From contig DFGT01000009.1 of the NCBI GenBank assembly GCA_002371265.1, positions 1 through 64,000 of the forward strand: a DNA stretch of 64,000 nucleotides, given 5' to 3'. The translations under genes were made by a program, and so were the position numbers. The notes under the pieces were generated by a model. The model saw only the letters and a program-made list of their open reading frames with translations, did not search any database and was not told where the DNA came from. Below, piece after piece: positions 23,954-32,884 of the stretch. Origin of the DNA: Bacteroidales bacterium UBA3743 (lineage in GTDB: Bacteria; Bacteroidota; Bacteroidia; Bacteroidales; Paludibacteraceae). Position 1 is the stretch's first letter, and every line of letters begins with the position of its first letter.

Positions 23954-25399
23954 TCATTTCTTCAGGTATTCGTCCATTGCGGCTGCCGCACGACGTCCAT
24001 CTCCCATTGCCAAAATAACGGTTGCTCCACCTCTTACAATGTCTCCACCGGCAAACAACATCGGAATGCTGCTCTGCATGCCTTCGTTGACTTCGATTGT
24101 GCCTTTCTTGCTTACTGATAGCCCGGCTACTGAGTTTGGTACGATTGGGTTTGGTGACACACCGATGCTGACAATCACTTCGTCGCACTCAACCTCCTCA
24201 ATGGCTCCAGGAATTTCGACTGGGCTTCTGCGTCCACTTGCATCTGGCTCTCCAAGCTCCATCTTCTGCAAACGAACCTTTGTGACGCGTCCATTCTCGT
24301 CGCCGATATATTGGATAGGGTTATGAAGAGTCATAAACTCAACGCCTTCCTCTTTTGCGTGGTGAACCTCCTCAATACGGGCTGGCATCTCTTCCTCGCT
24401 ACGACGATATACGATGATGGCTCTCTCTGCTCCCATTCTCAAAGCTGTACGCACTGAGTCCATGGCTGTGTTTCCTCCTCCAACAACGACGACTTTCTTA
24501 CCCTTCAACACTGGTGTGTCGGTGTCTGGATTGCCTGCGTCCATTAGGTTGACGCGAGTCAGATACTCGTTGCTTGACATGATGCCTGTCAAATTCTCGC
24601 CCTCGATGCCCATGAAACGTGGAAGTCCGGCTCCAGATGCGACGAAGATGCCTTTGAATCCGTCGGCTTTCAACTCGTCTACCGTGATAGTCTTTCCTAC
24701 GATGCAGTTTTTGATGAATACTACTCCGAGATCACGAAGATTGTCGATCTCTGCTTCTACTACTCTGTTGGGAAGACGGAATTCTGGGATACCATATTTC
24801 AACACTCCACCGATTTCGTGCAATGCCTCGAATACAGTGACGTCGTATCCCTTCTTTATCATGTCGCCAGCGAAAGATAGTCCTGCAGGACCACTACCTA
24901 CAACTGCTATCTTTATGCCGTTCTTCTTGATATTGCTATCTGCTTTCTTTGTTCCGTTCTCACGTGCATAGTCGGCAGCGAATCTTTCTAGATAACCGAT
25001 AGCCACTGGCTCTTTCTTCATCTTGACGTACATGCACTGGCTTTCACACTGCTTTTCTTGTGGGCAGACACGTCCGCAAACAGCGGGTAGTGCGCTTGTC
25101 TCTTTCAGCACATCTGCGGCTTGAAGAAATTCTCCACGCTCGATGTTCTTGATGAAGCCAGGGATGTTGATGCTGACCGGACAACCGGTCATACAAGCAG
25201 GATTAGGGCAATCCATACATCTGCTTGCCTCAGCGACTGCTTGTTCTGCTGTCAGACCTTGGTTTACCTCCTCACGGCATCTTGCTCTGTATTTAGGATC
25301 AAGCGAGTTCATCTGCACACGAGGTTGCGCAGTACGCTCTTTTGGGGATTTAGCCTTGCGTAGTTCTTCTCTCCACGCTTCGTTTCTATCTGTTGCCAT
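23954..25399 (-). CDS. NADPH-dependent glutamate synthase small-subunit-like flavoprotein (NfnB/SudA-like)
   Basis: 481 residues. The N-terminal Fe-S domain has ASRCMDCPNPACMTGCPVSI and CGRVCPQEKQCESQC clusters (about 60-117). FAD binding follows at VVGSGPAGLSFAGDM, NADPH binding at VVVVGGGNTAMDSVRTALRM, and the C-terminal FAD loop at LFAGGDIVRGGATVI. This is the GltD/NfnB/SudA flavoprotein family. The upstream partner is a PyrK-like FAD/NAD protein with a [2Fe-2S] site, the exact pair found in NADH-dependent ferredoxin:NADP oxidoreductase. Electron bifurcation or transhydrogenation is therefore more likely than glutamate synthesis; no GltB is adjacent. Confidence 0.85.
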   Translation of the reverse strand: MATDRNEAWREELRKAKSPKERTAQPRVQMNSLDPKYRARCREEVNQGLTAEQAVAEASRCMDCPNPACMTGCPVSINIPGFIKNIERGEFLQAADVLKETSALPAVCGRVCPQEKQCESQCMYVKMKKEPVAIGYLERFAADYARENGTKKADSNIKKNGIKIAVVGSGPAGLSFAGDMIKKGYDVTVFEALHEIGGVLKYGIPEFRLPNRVVEAEIDNLRDLGVVFIKNCIVGKTITVDELKADGFKGIFVASGAGLPRFMGIEGENLTGIMSSNEYLTRVNLMDAGNPDTDTPVLKGKKVVVVGGGNTAMDSVRTALRMGAERAIIVYRRSEEEMPARIEEVHHAKEEGVEFMTLHNPIQYIGDENGRVTKVRLQKMELGEPDASGRRSPVEIPGAIEEVECDEVIVSIGVSPNPIVPNSVAGLSVSKKGTIEVNEGMQSSIPMLFAGGDIVRGGATVILAMGDGRRAAAAMDEYLKK

Positions 25400-25407
25400 A
25401 ATCTTCT

Positions 25408-26226
25408 TTACTTTGCTAGTTTTGCTTTTGCCTCTTGCTCCTGCTCTCTGTAAGCACCTAGACGCATAAGCATCTCATCGAAATCTACTTGGTGAGCGTC
25501 GAACTCTGGTCCGTCAACGCATACAAACTTGGTTTTGCCTCCTACTGTGATTCGGCAAGCACCGCACATGCCTGTGCCGTCGACCATGATAGTGTTGAGC
25601 GACGCTACTGTAGGAATATCATATTTCTTTGTCAGCAGCGACACGAACTTCATCATGATAGCTGGTCCGATTGTTACACATAGATCGACTTTCTCGCGTT
25701 TGGCGATCTCTTCGATTCCGTCTGTCACACGACCTGCCTTGCCATATGAGCCGTCATCTGTCATGATGACAACTTCGTCGGAATACTCACGTACCTGCTC
25801 CTCTAAGATGACTAGATCCTTAGTGCGGGCAGCCAAGACAGAGATGACTTTGTTGCCTGCTGCCTTCATCGCTTTGATGATAGGAAGAAGTGGAGCTACT
25901 CCTACACCACCGCCAGAACAAACAACTGTTCCGAATTTATCGATATGGGTTGCCTTACCAAGCGGACCAACAACATCCAACAACTCATCTCCAACATTCA
26001 GGTTGGTGATTTTGGTAGACGACGCACCTATTTTTTGAATCACAAGAGTGATGGTGCCTTTCTCTGTGTCAGAATCCGCAATAGTCAACGGAATACGCTC
26101 TCCGTTAGCGTCAACACGCACGATAACGAAGTGTCCTGCTTTTCTCGAACGTGCAATCAATGGGGCTTCCACCTCCAATTTCACCACATTTTCAGAAAAG
26201 AACTCCTTACTTACTATTTTACTCAT
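25408..26226 (-). CDS. FAD/NAD-binding [2Fe-2S] subunit (NfnA/SudB/PyrK-like)
   Basis: 272 residues. It has a ferredoxin-reductase-like FAD domain (RSRKAGHFVIVRVDANGERI, PLTIAD), an NAD domain (CSGGGVGVAPLLPIIKAMKA), and the C-terminal [2Fe-2S] site GTGMCGACRITVGGKTKFVC. This is the small subunit of NfnAB/SudAB-type complexes, passing electrons between NADH and the larger flavoprotein. The gene is first in a two-gene minus-strand operon with an 8-nt gap. Confidence 0.85.
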   Translation of the reverse strand: MSKIVSKEFFSENVVKLEVEAPLIARSRKAGHFVIVRVDANGERIPLTIADSDTEKGTITLVIQKIGASSTKITNLNVGDELLDVVGPLGKATHIDKFGTVVCSGGGVGVAPLLPIIKAMKAAGNKVISVLAARTKDLVILEEQVREYSDEVVIMTDDGSYGKAGRVTDGIEEIAKREKVDLCVTIGPAIMMKFVSLLTKKYDIPTVASLNTIMVDGTGMCGACRITVGGKTKFVCVDGPEFDAHQVDFDEMLMRLGAYREQEQEAKAKLAK

Positions 26227-26260
26227 TGGTAAGAATATGCTTTAGTTTTGTCAATTTCTA

Positions 26261-26268
26261 CAAAAATA
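26261..26268 (-). promoter_or_regulatory. Likely -7 element of the nfnAB-like operon
   Basis: TATTTTTG on the minus strand, about 35 nt before the ATG at 26226. No -33 element is at the usual distance. Confidence 0.5.
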
Positions 26269-26349
26269 CTATGTTTTTTGGATATTTTTTGTGGATTTGA
26301 CAAAAAATATATCGTATTGATGTTCGATTTCTTTGATAGTTAAAATATA

Positions 26350-26371
26350 GGGCAGGTATCATAACCTGCCC
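26350..26371 (-). terminator. Hairpin after the efflux operon
   Basis: GGGCAGGT and ACCTGCCC form an 8-bp stem just after the last gene of the export operon. The minus-strand T run after it is weak (CTATATTTT), so termination strength is uncertain. Confidence 0.55.
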
Positions 26372-26387
26372 CGATGTCTGTTGTTTG

Positions 26388-27545
26388 CTATTCTTCAATC
26401 TTTCTTTTCTTCAACTGCCAATAGTAGAAAATGAGCGAAAGAATAGTGTAGATTGCAGCCTGGATAATCAATCCCCAGTGGTAGAACGCGATATCGTCGA
26501 TTGAGGCTCCCATTGTGTTGGTGCGGACGTATGCGTGGATTCCTAGTGATGATGGGAACAAATATGAGAAATACAGCCATTTTTGCGGTATTTCAGAGAT
26601 CGGCCAGCTGATTCCTGAAATGAAAATCAACGGCAAGCTTAGGAATACGAACAGCATGATGCAGTCCTCACGTCGGTACACCAGAATTGAGAACAATATT
26701 GAGTATGAGATGCAGGCAATCAGATACGGCACCATCCATGCAAGGTATGTGCCGAATGTCGACATCTGTGGCAAAGTGAATATTTTATTGACAACCACAA
26801 AGAAATATGTAGCGTCTACAATATAGATTATAAAATATGCAAGCATTTTGCCAAGATATATGTAGACGGGATTCCTATATAGATCTCCCTTTGGAATCGC
26901 AAAGCCGAAGTTTTGCTCACGTGTGCCTCCCATGTGCATTCCGATTCCCAACATAAGCGACTGCTGGATGATAAGCATCAGCACTGCAGGAATAAGGAAT
27001 GATGAATATCCGCTCTGTGGATTATACATCGCTTTCGATTCGTAAGTGACTGGTGCTGCTGAAATCTCTGCTTCACGGTCGGTGGAACTACCTAGTTTGT
27101 TCACTTTTATCTCTTTGTTCATGTCCTGCGCCACGACTGCAACAGTAATCATCAGATTCTTGTAGTACATCATGCTGGCCATGTCGCAGTAGATGCCGAC
27201 CACGGTTTGGCGGCCTTGCGCGATATCATCGGAAAATTCACGTGGAATACGTATGATTCCATAGGCGTCTGTCCTTTCAAGATATGTGCGAGCGTTTTCC
27301 ATTCCAGTGGCGTGCGAGATGATTTTTATATCGGGCGACGCGTCACAGCGACGTAGAAACTCACGGCTGATGTTGGTTTGGCTGTCGTCCACCACCACCA
27401 CCGGCACTTCTCTCACCACTTCGTTGTCGTAGATATAGGCATAGAGCAATGGGTAGGCGAGTGGCAGGATGATTACGAAAATCACGATGCCGACGTCGGA
27501 AAAAATCTCCTTAAACTCGTTATAGCATATTTGAAGTATCTTCAT
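26388..27545 (-). CDS. ABC-2 type permease (YbhR/YhiI-system-like), second of a pair
   Basis: 385 residues with the ABC-2 layout: an N-terminal helix (FVIILPLAYPLLYAYIYDNE), a large periplasmic domain (about 45-185, with VVVVDDSQTNISREFLRRCD), then five helices, including LIPAVLMLIIQQSLMLGIGM and FVFLSLPLIFISGISWPISE. It is predicted to export a drug- or lipid-like compound through the HlyD and TolC products of the same operon. The gap to the upstream permease is 11 nt. No ATP-binding subunit is encoded nearby. Confidence 0.8.
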   Translation of the reverse strand: MKILQICYNEFKEIFSDVGIVIFVIILPLAYPLLYAYIYDNEVVREVPVVVVDDSQTNISREFLRRCDASPDIKIISHATGMENARTYLERTDAYGIIRIPREFSDDIAQGRQTVVGIYCDMASMMYYKNLMITVAVVAQDMNKEIKVNKLGSSTDREAEISAAPVTYESKAMYNPQSGYSSFLIPAVLMLIIQQSLMLGIGMHMGGTREQNFGFAIPKGDLYRNPVYIYLGKMLAYFIIYIVDATYFFVVVNKIFTLPQMSTFGTYLAWMVPYLIACISYSILFSILVYRREDCIMLFVFLSLPLIFISGISWPISEIPQKWLYFSYLFPSSLGIHAYVRTNTMGASIDDIAFYHWGLIIQAAIYTILSLIFYYWQLKKRKIEE

Positions 27546-27556
27546 CTTTTTCTTTT

Positions 27557-28738
27557 TTATGCTTGGTAATTCACCTCGTTGAATGCTTTCTCATACACTT
27601 TGATGAATAGAAGAGGAAGTCCGAGGATTGCTACAAGTACGGCGAATGATTTCCATACATATATGATAGAATATCCGTCGAGCACTTGGTTGACATATAT
27701 CAGATAATAGTGGCGTAATGGCAAAAGCCATGATATCGCTTCCATGATCTTAGGCATTGCCATGACTGGGAATGTGAATCCGCATAACGAGATGGATAGC
27801 ACTCCAAGTAGTGATGCCACACTCATCGCCAAACGCATCTGTCCTGCCAGTATTCCGAAAATGGCTGCCGAGAATGCTTGCGACGCGAGTGTTACCAACA
27901 GCTGGATGCCAAGCAGTCGTAGCAAAGAACAGGCGATCGGAAATCCGTTGATTTTATAGAGATAGACGTCCATGAATGCGAACATGAGCATGTAGACGGC
28001 TGTCTGTGGCAATAGTTTTCCCGTCAACGCAATGACGACATTTTCTCCTGACTCTTTAAACCATTTTTTCTGTGTGCCTCGTTTCCATTCCAATCCTATT
28101 GAATAACATGTTGCAATAAATACAATAAGAAGCAATATCGCTGGTATAAATATGTTAGTCAAATAGATGGAGTAGTTGAGCGACGGATTGTTCAACGGGT
28201 GCGATTCTACTGTTATTGGCTGAATCAACCCCATTATCCTGTCTTCGTCCAACCCCTTGGCTGACAGTGTTGCCTTTGTGATAGCAAGACCAGACAACTC
28301 TCCTAACACTTTCATGTTTTTGAAAAGGAATGACCCTGCCAAAAAATAGGCATCGTTGGTGTAGAAATAGATAGTCGGAGTGCGTTGGGTCAACGCCTTT
28401 TCTGATAGACCATGCGGCACATGCACTATCGCAAACACTTCTCCTTTGCGTAGGGCATCCTTCGCGTCGGAGAAATTCTTGTATTTCACTGTCAAATTTG
28501 TCTCCTGCATAGCGTCAAGCGTGCGTAAAAGCGTGCGTGACACTTGGCTGTCATCGTCGTCGACGACAGCAGCTGGAATCTCATTGGGTGCACCTTCTTC
28601 CATCACATCAACAAACATGAAACTGAAGAAGACGGGAGCTATGAGCATACAGAATAGGTAGAGCGGGCGACGTCTTGATATCTCGACCTCTCTAAGAGCC
28701 AACTTTTTTAATCTGCTAAAAATTGACTTTATATCCAT
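27557..28738 (-). CDS. ABC-2 type permease, first of a pair
   Basis: 393 residues with the same architecture as its neighbour: SRRRPLYLFCMLIAPVFFSF helix, external domain with PAAVVDDDDSQVSRTLLRTL, then a C-terminal helical bundle (NIFIPAILLLIVFIATCYSI; LSISLCGFTFPVMAMPKIME). The two permeases probably form a heterodimer. The gene follows the HlyD-like gene after 76 nt on the minus strand. Confidence 0.8.
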   Translation of the reverse strand: MDIKSIFSRLKKLALREVEISRRRPLYLFCMLIAPVFFSFMFVDVMEEGAPNEIPAAVVDDDDSQVSRTLLRTLDAMQETNLTVKYKNFSDAKDALRKGEVFAIVHVPHGLSEKALTQRTPTIYFYTNDAYFLAGSFLFKNMKVLGELSGLAITKATLSAKGLDEDRIMGLIQPITVESHPLNNPSLNYSIYLTNIFIPAILLLIVFIATCYSIGLEWKRGTQKKWFKESGENVVIALTGKLLPQTAVYMLMFAFMDVYLYKINGFPIACSLLRLLGIQLLVTLASQAFSAAIFGILAGQMRLAMSVASLLGVLSISLCGFTFPVMAMPKIMEAISWLLPLRHYYLIYVNQVLDGYSIIYVWKSFAVLVAILGLPLLFIKVYEKAFNEVNYQA

Positions 28739-28814
28739 ACTCTTTTATTAGTTATTTTGAATTTTGAATGACGTCGACGTTTGACACTAATAGTCATCGT
28801 TTATCGTCTATCGC

Positions 28815-29783
28815 TTATTTGATAATCGCGCTCATGCCTGCAGCCAACTGAAGATTCTGAGCCTCAGGACGCATCTTGACCTCGAATGTCTTAAGGTCGT
28901 ACTGACCAAGTGCTTTTGTCGCTTTCCACACAGCATAGCTGCCCACATTTTTCATTCCGCTTACAGTAGCGTTGATTGTCGTGTCTTTTGCTGGAATATA
29001 GACGTTTACGCTCTTGCCAATTTCAAAATCTTTTAGCAGATCTTCACGGATGTTGAATGTGAGATATGCACCGTCGGCTTTAGCAACGTTCATGATAGGA
29101 GCTCCAGATCCCACTAATTCTCCTTCTTCTGGGAATATCTCTGTCACAACACCATCTGCCAAAGCACGGATGATTGTCTCGTTGATATATGAGTTGACTT
29201 CTGCAACTGCACCTCTCGCTCTTGCCACCTGAGCGGCTGCGGCATCTTTGTCTTCTTTCTGCGCTCCGTTCATAGCCATGTCATACTGTGATTTTGCGGC
29301 TTTCTCTGTCGCTTTGGCTGCCTCTAGCTGAGCATATGCCTCATCTTTTTTCTGGGCTGCAATCACTCCCTCATTGAAAAGTTTTTCTACTCTCTGGTAG
29401 GTCTTCTCATAAACGTCAAGACCGGCTTTTGCTTTTTGCCACATTTCGTATGCAGCCTCGATCTGCTCGCTGCGAACACCTGCCTGAGCTTTGTTCTGCA
29501 ATGCCTGAGCAGCACGCTTTGCCGCTTCTGCCTGAGATAGTTTGGCTGCCACCTCTGGAGCTTCCATGATAGCGACTGTGTCTCCCTTCTTCACGAAATC
29601 TCCCTCTTGTACTTTGATTTTCATTACACGTGAAGGCACTTTGGAAGATAAACGATAGTCGGATATCTCAACCTCACCTTGAATAACTGGTTCTGGAGTC
29701 GAATGTGTTAATCCAATTAGAATTACTGATAGAATTACGACGATTACAATGATCGCGATAATGATCACACCGTTATTTTTCAT
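28815..29783 (-). CDS. HlyD-family membrane fusion protein
   Basis: 322 residues. One N-terminal membrane anchor (IIIAIIVIVVILSVILIGLT), a biotinyl-lipoyl half (VPSRVMKIKVQEGDFVKKGD), a long Ala/Glu/Lys/Gln-rich coiled-coil hairpin (about 75-195), and a second lipoyl/beta-barrel part (IIRALADGVVTEIFPEEGEL). It links the inner-membrane permeases to the outer-membrane TolC-like protein. Confidence 0.85.
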   Translation of the reverse strand: MKNNGVIIIAIIVIVVILSVILIGLTHSTPEPVIQGEVEISDYRLSSKVPSRVMKIKVQEGDFVKKGDTVAIMEAPEVAAKLSQAEAAKRAAQALQNKAQAGVRSEQIEAAYEMWQKAKAGLDVYEKTYQRVEKLFNEGVIAAQKKDEAYAQLEAAKATEKAAKSQYDMAMNGAQKEDKDAAAAQVARARGAVAEVNSYINETIIRALADGVVTEIFPEEGELVGSGAPIMNVAKADGAYLTFNIREDLLKDFEIGKSVNVYIPAKDTTINATVSGMKNVGSYAVWKATKALGQYDLKTFEVKMRPEAQNLQLAAGMSAIIK

Positions 29784-29839
29784 CTTATTGCGTTTTTATT
29801 TGTTTACTTAATTTGATGCTATTGGCCATAAGCTGTCTG

Positions 29840-31423
29840 CTATTTGCCTTGTATTTTACCTAGTGATTTTTTCAAATACAAATCAGCCAAAAGAAGGTCG
29901 ATTTCTGCCTCAACCGCTGTGCTCTGAGCTTTTAGTAAAGCGGTCTCAGCCTGAAGAACATCTGATACTGGAATCATTCCTTCTTTTAATCCTACTTCTG
30001 CATAGCGAAGGTTTTCCTGAGCTTCCTTCAGGCTCTCCTTGGCTGTGTGTAGTCGTTCGCTGGCTTCTGTCACCTTTTGCATGTTTTGATTGACCTGCAA
30101 TGTGATTTTCTCCTTTGCCTCGTCATACTGGTATTCGGCGATTCTGGCTTCTTCCTTGGCGGCTCTCACTTTGTAAATTCTCTCTCCACAAGTGACAACT
30201 GGCACTTTCAATACGACACCTACGTTCCACATGCCGCCAAACTCGTTTTTGATTCCGTCGAATGCTGATGGGTTGGTTGTGGTGTATCCGCCCATAAGTG
30301 CTAAAGTAGGAAGGTATTCGCTTCTTGCTATCTTGACTTTCTCTTCTCCAATCTCTTTTGCCAATGCGAGACTCTGCATTTCATATCTTGCGTTTAGAGC
30401 CTCTTCGACGTTGGCTGTGGATGATATCTCTGGCACTACGAAACCTTCTGCGTCGATGTTGATGTCTGCAAGCTCAATGTCGGAGTTCATATCAAGTCCA
30501 CATATTTGGCAAAGTAGCATTTTTGATAGAGTGATGCCGTTCTCCACCTGGATCACAGAAACTTTGGCCTCGTTCAATTTGACTCTGACTTTCAGTCCGT
30601 CGGCTTTCGTCGCGAATCCGGCTTCTATAAGTCTTTCCACATCTTTATTTAATGTGTCGATAGTGCGGAGATAGCTTTCTGCCAATCTCTTTTTCGATTG
30701 CAGACCTACGATTCTCCAATAAGCTTCGTCTGTCTCAACAATCACATCGTTCTCTTTTCCGACCGCTTGGGCAGTTGTGAGTTGCTCCACTTTTTTCATT
30801 ATATTATGGTATGCCGCTATTTTTCCACCCATATATAATGGCTGTGTCAGCATAACAGAGATGACGCCGACGTTGGTGTTGTCGATCTCGAATTCGTTTA
30901 CTATTTCTGATCCGATGGCATTCAGTTTGGGAGCCATGGCAGAAGACAAATTGTTTGCCATCCCTTGAGTCATATTTTGAGCCATGGTTGGCATGTTTTG
31001 CATCATTTGGGCAAACTGCGGATTTTGCATCATCATCTGTAGTAAAGCTGGATTTTGCATCGCCTCTTGCATCATCTGCTGCATGCCTTGCTGAGTCATC
31101 TGCTGCATACTCTGGCCCATTGCTGTTCCAGCATTTGTGCCCAGATTGTTTAGTTTGTCTTGCGTCTCCTCGGAAAGAAGACTGAAGTCTTTAGAAGAAA
31201 GGATGTATGCTCCTGTGGCGGTGATTCGAGGCAAAAACTTTGTGAATGCTGCTTTCCTGTCGTAGTAAGCTTTCTGTTTTTTGGCATCGGCCATTTTTAA
31301 GTCGTTGTTGTTGCGGATTGCCAAAGCACGACAGCTGTCAAGAGTCAAAACATGTGTTTCTGCGTTTGAAAGTTGAATCGCGCATACCAATGCTGTTAGT
31401 ACTGAAAATATTTGTCTTCTCAT
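29840..31423 (-). CDS. TolC-family outer membrane efflux protein with Met/Gln-rich insertion
   Basis: About 527 residues with a signal peptide (MRRQIFSVLTALVCAIQLSN). It has two OEP repeats: LDSCRALAIRNNNDLKMADA near the N-terminus and a C-terminal coiled coil (LKEAQENLRYAEVGLKEGMI, DVLQAETALLKAQSTAVEAE). Between helices 1 and 2 lies an unusual insert (30935-31120) of about 60 residues packed with Met and Gln, including MQNPALLQMMMQNPQFAQMM, which resembles STI1/ubiquilin-type repeats. ATG 31423 is chosen because the -7 element at 31454-31461 overlaps the only upstream ATG (31456). First gene of the export operon. Confidence 0.85.
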   Translation of the reverse strand: MRRQIFSVLTALVCAIQLSNAETHVLTLDSCRALAIRNNNDLKMADAKKQKAYYDRKAAFTKFLPRITATGAYILSSKDFSLLSEETQDKLNNLGTNAGTAMGQSMQQMTQQGMQQMMQEAMQNPALLQMMMQNPQFAQMMQNMPTMAQNMTQGMANNLSSAMAPKLNAIGSEIVNEFEIDNTNVGVISVMLTQPLYMGGKIAAYHNIMKKVEQLTTAQAVGKENDVIVETDEAYWRIVGLQSKKRLAESYLRTIDTLNKDVERLIEAGFATKADGLKVRVKLNEAKVSVIQVENGITLSKMLLCQICGLDMNSDIELADINIDAEGFVVPEISSTANVEEALNARYEMQSLALAKEIGEEKVKIARSEYLPTLALMGGYTTTNPSAFDGIKNEFGGMWNVGVVLKVPVVTCGERIYKVRAAKEEARIAEYQYDEAKEKITLQVNQNMQKVTEASERLHTAKESLKEAQENLRYAEVGLKEGMIPVSDVLQAETALLKAQSTAVEAEIDLLLADLYLKKSLGKIQGK

Positions 31424-31453
31424 ATCTTTGTGTAAACTCTCTGTTTTTTTCTG

Positions 31454-31461
31454 CAAATATA
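31454..31461 (-). promoter_or_regulatory. -7 promoter element of the export operon
   Basis: TATATTTG on the minus strand, matching TAnnTTTG. Transcription should begin near 31447-31450, which rules out a start at ATG 31456 and supports ATG 31423. Confidence 0.6.
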
Positions 31462-31739
31462 CTTAAACGTATCTTCATATTTCTCACAAAGCATGAATAA
31501 TTAGTTGACTAAAAAGACGAAATGAGTAGACGGAATGTACAAAACGTCATTTGAATATTTTTTGACAAAAAAATCAAGTTGGGGTATTGATTGATTGGAT
31601 TGTTATAGAATGATATTGTTTTGCATGATTTTGTTACGTATTGTTTGGTTTTTGCCTGATTTTGCTTATACTTTGAAAGAATTGTACATTTTTATAGGAT
31701 AAAGACAGGCGAAATAAATTACAGCTATTTCAATAGCTT

Positions 31740-31747
31740 TAATTTTG
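31740..31747 (+). promoter_or_regulatory. Possible -7 element of dapF
   Basis: TAATTTTG on the plus strand, without a clear -33 element. It would give dapF a leader of nearly 200 nt that contains all five upstream AACGAACTG repeats and a hairpin. The 31462-31739 stretch upstream holds no gene. Confidence 0.45.
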
Positions 31748-31755
31748 CATTGTAA

Positions 31756-31931
31756 AACGAACTGAGCATAGAACGAATTGGACGTAAAACGAACTGTCGC
31801 GATTCGGCGAGTTTATAGATATATTGCCGGCACATTGCAAAATGTATTTTGAGGATTGTGCTGGACAGAACGTAAAACGAACAGGATAAAAAAGGGGCAA
31901 CTGTTAGTGGTTGCCCCTATATAACGAACTG
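31756..31931 (+). repeat. AACGAACTG repeat cluster in the dapF leader
   Basis: Copies at 31756-31764, 31772-31780 (AACGAATTG), 31788-31796, 31876-31884 (AACGAACAG) and 31923-31931; a sixth, AACGAACTG, is just after the dapF stop at 32784-32792. Most are preceded by TAA or TAAA. The first three are exactly 16 nt apart. All have the same orientation. Confidence 0.75.
31894..31917 (+). promoter_or_regulatory. Hairpin in the dapF leader
   Basis: GGGGCAAC, an 8-nt loop, GTTGCCCC: a perfect 8-bp stem, 29 nt before ATG 31947. It is followed by TATATAACG rather than a T run, so it is not a plain terminator. It may shape access to the ribosome site AAAAAGGAGGAG. Confidence 0.55.
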
Positions 31932-31946
31932 AAAAAGGAGGAGACG

Positions 31947-32780
31947 ATGAAGTTTACTAAAATGCATGGGATCTCCAACGATTACATTTATATCAATGGA
32001 GCGACTGAAAAGATTTACAACCCAAGTGATGTTGCGATCAAGCTGAGTGACCGTCACACTGGTATCGGATCTGACGGTATTGTGATGATTCTGCCAAGCA
32101 AGACGTGTGATTTTAGAATGCGTATGTTCAACTCTGACGGCTCGGAAGCTGAGATGTGTGGTAACGCTTCTCGTTGTGTCGGCAAGTATGTCTACGATAA
32201 AGGCTTGACTAAGAAGACAAAGGTCTCTCTCGAAACTCTGGCTGGTAAAAAAATATTAAATCTTCATGTTGTTGACGGTAAGGTGGATACGGTGACGGTG
32301 GATATGGGTGAGCCGATCCTCCGTGGAGTTGATATCCCTACCATATTTGATCTGCCGACGGTGGTCAGCCAACCTATCGTTGTGTCTGGCAAAAAAATTC
32401 TGACTACTTGTGTCAGCATGGGAAATCCACACTCTGTTGTTTATGTGGACGATGTTGATTCCTTGGATTTGGAGAAAATAGGACCGTCATACGAATGCCA
32501 TCCTGCATTCCCTCACAAGACTAACACTGAGTTTGTTGAGATTCTCAGCCGTAATGAGGTGAAAATGAGGGTCTGGGAGCGTGGTGCCGGTGAGACAATG
32601 GCTTGTGGCACAGGTGCTTGCGCTGTGGCTGTGGCTTCTGTACTCAATGGATTTACCGATCGTGATGTCCGTGTGAAGCTTCGAGGAGGTGACCTTCAGA
32701 TAAAATGGGACGATGACGACAATCACGTCTACATGACAGGCCCCGCGACTACTGTTTATGAAGGTGACGTGGAAATATGA
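31947..32780 (+). CDS. dapF: Diaminopimelate epimerase
   Basis: 277 residues. It turns LL-diaminopimelate into meso-diaminopimelate for lysine and peptidoglycan. Both catalytic cysteines are visible: EMCGNASRCVGKYVY and AGETMACGTGACAVAVAS. The N-terminus FTKMHGISNDYIYINGA and RHTGIGSDGIVMI are also typical. ATG 31947 follows a strong AGGAGGAG site; a longer frame to 31911 runs through repeat DNA and is rejected. dapL follows, giving a two-gene lysine/DAP unit. Confidence 0.95.
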   Translation: MKFTKMHGISNDYIYINGATEKIYNPSDVAIKLSDRHTGIGSDGIVMILPSKTCDFRMRMFNSDGSEAEMCGNASRCVGKYVYDKGLTKKTKVSLETLAGKKILNLHVVDGKVDTVTVDMGEPILRGVDIPTIFDLPTVVSQPIVVSGKKILTTCVSMGNPHSVVYVDDVDSLDLEKIGPSYECHPAFPHKTNTEFVEILSRNEVKMRVWERGAGETMACGTGACAVAVASVLNGFTDRDVRVKLRGGDLQIKWDDDDNHVYMTGPATTVYEGDVEI

Positions 32781-32884
32781 TAAAACGAACTGGATTGGTT
32801 TCTTTCTTCTTTGAGTCTGTTTTCCCAATAAGAAATGATTCAAATCCTACCAATAATAGACATTTGTGATTAAAAGATAGTGAT

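Noticed and set aside
24414..24971. 185-codon plus-strand frame opposite the NfnB-like gene, and similar ones at 25529-26038 and 35774-36428
   Set aside because: They are antisense shadows of long, clearly real minus-strand genes and have low-complexity Ser/Thr/Pro-rich products.
31894..31917. Intrinsic terminator (attenuator) before dapF
   Set aside because: The stem is strong, but no T run follows, so simple termination is unlikely. Kept as a leader hairpin only. No lysine riboswitch consensus was seen.
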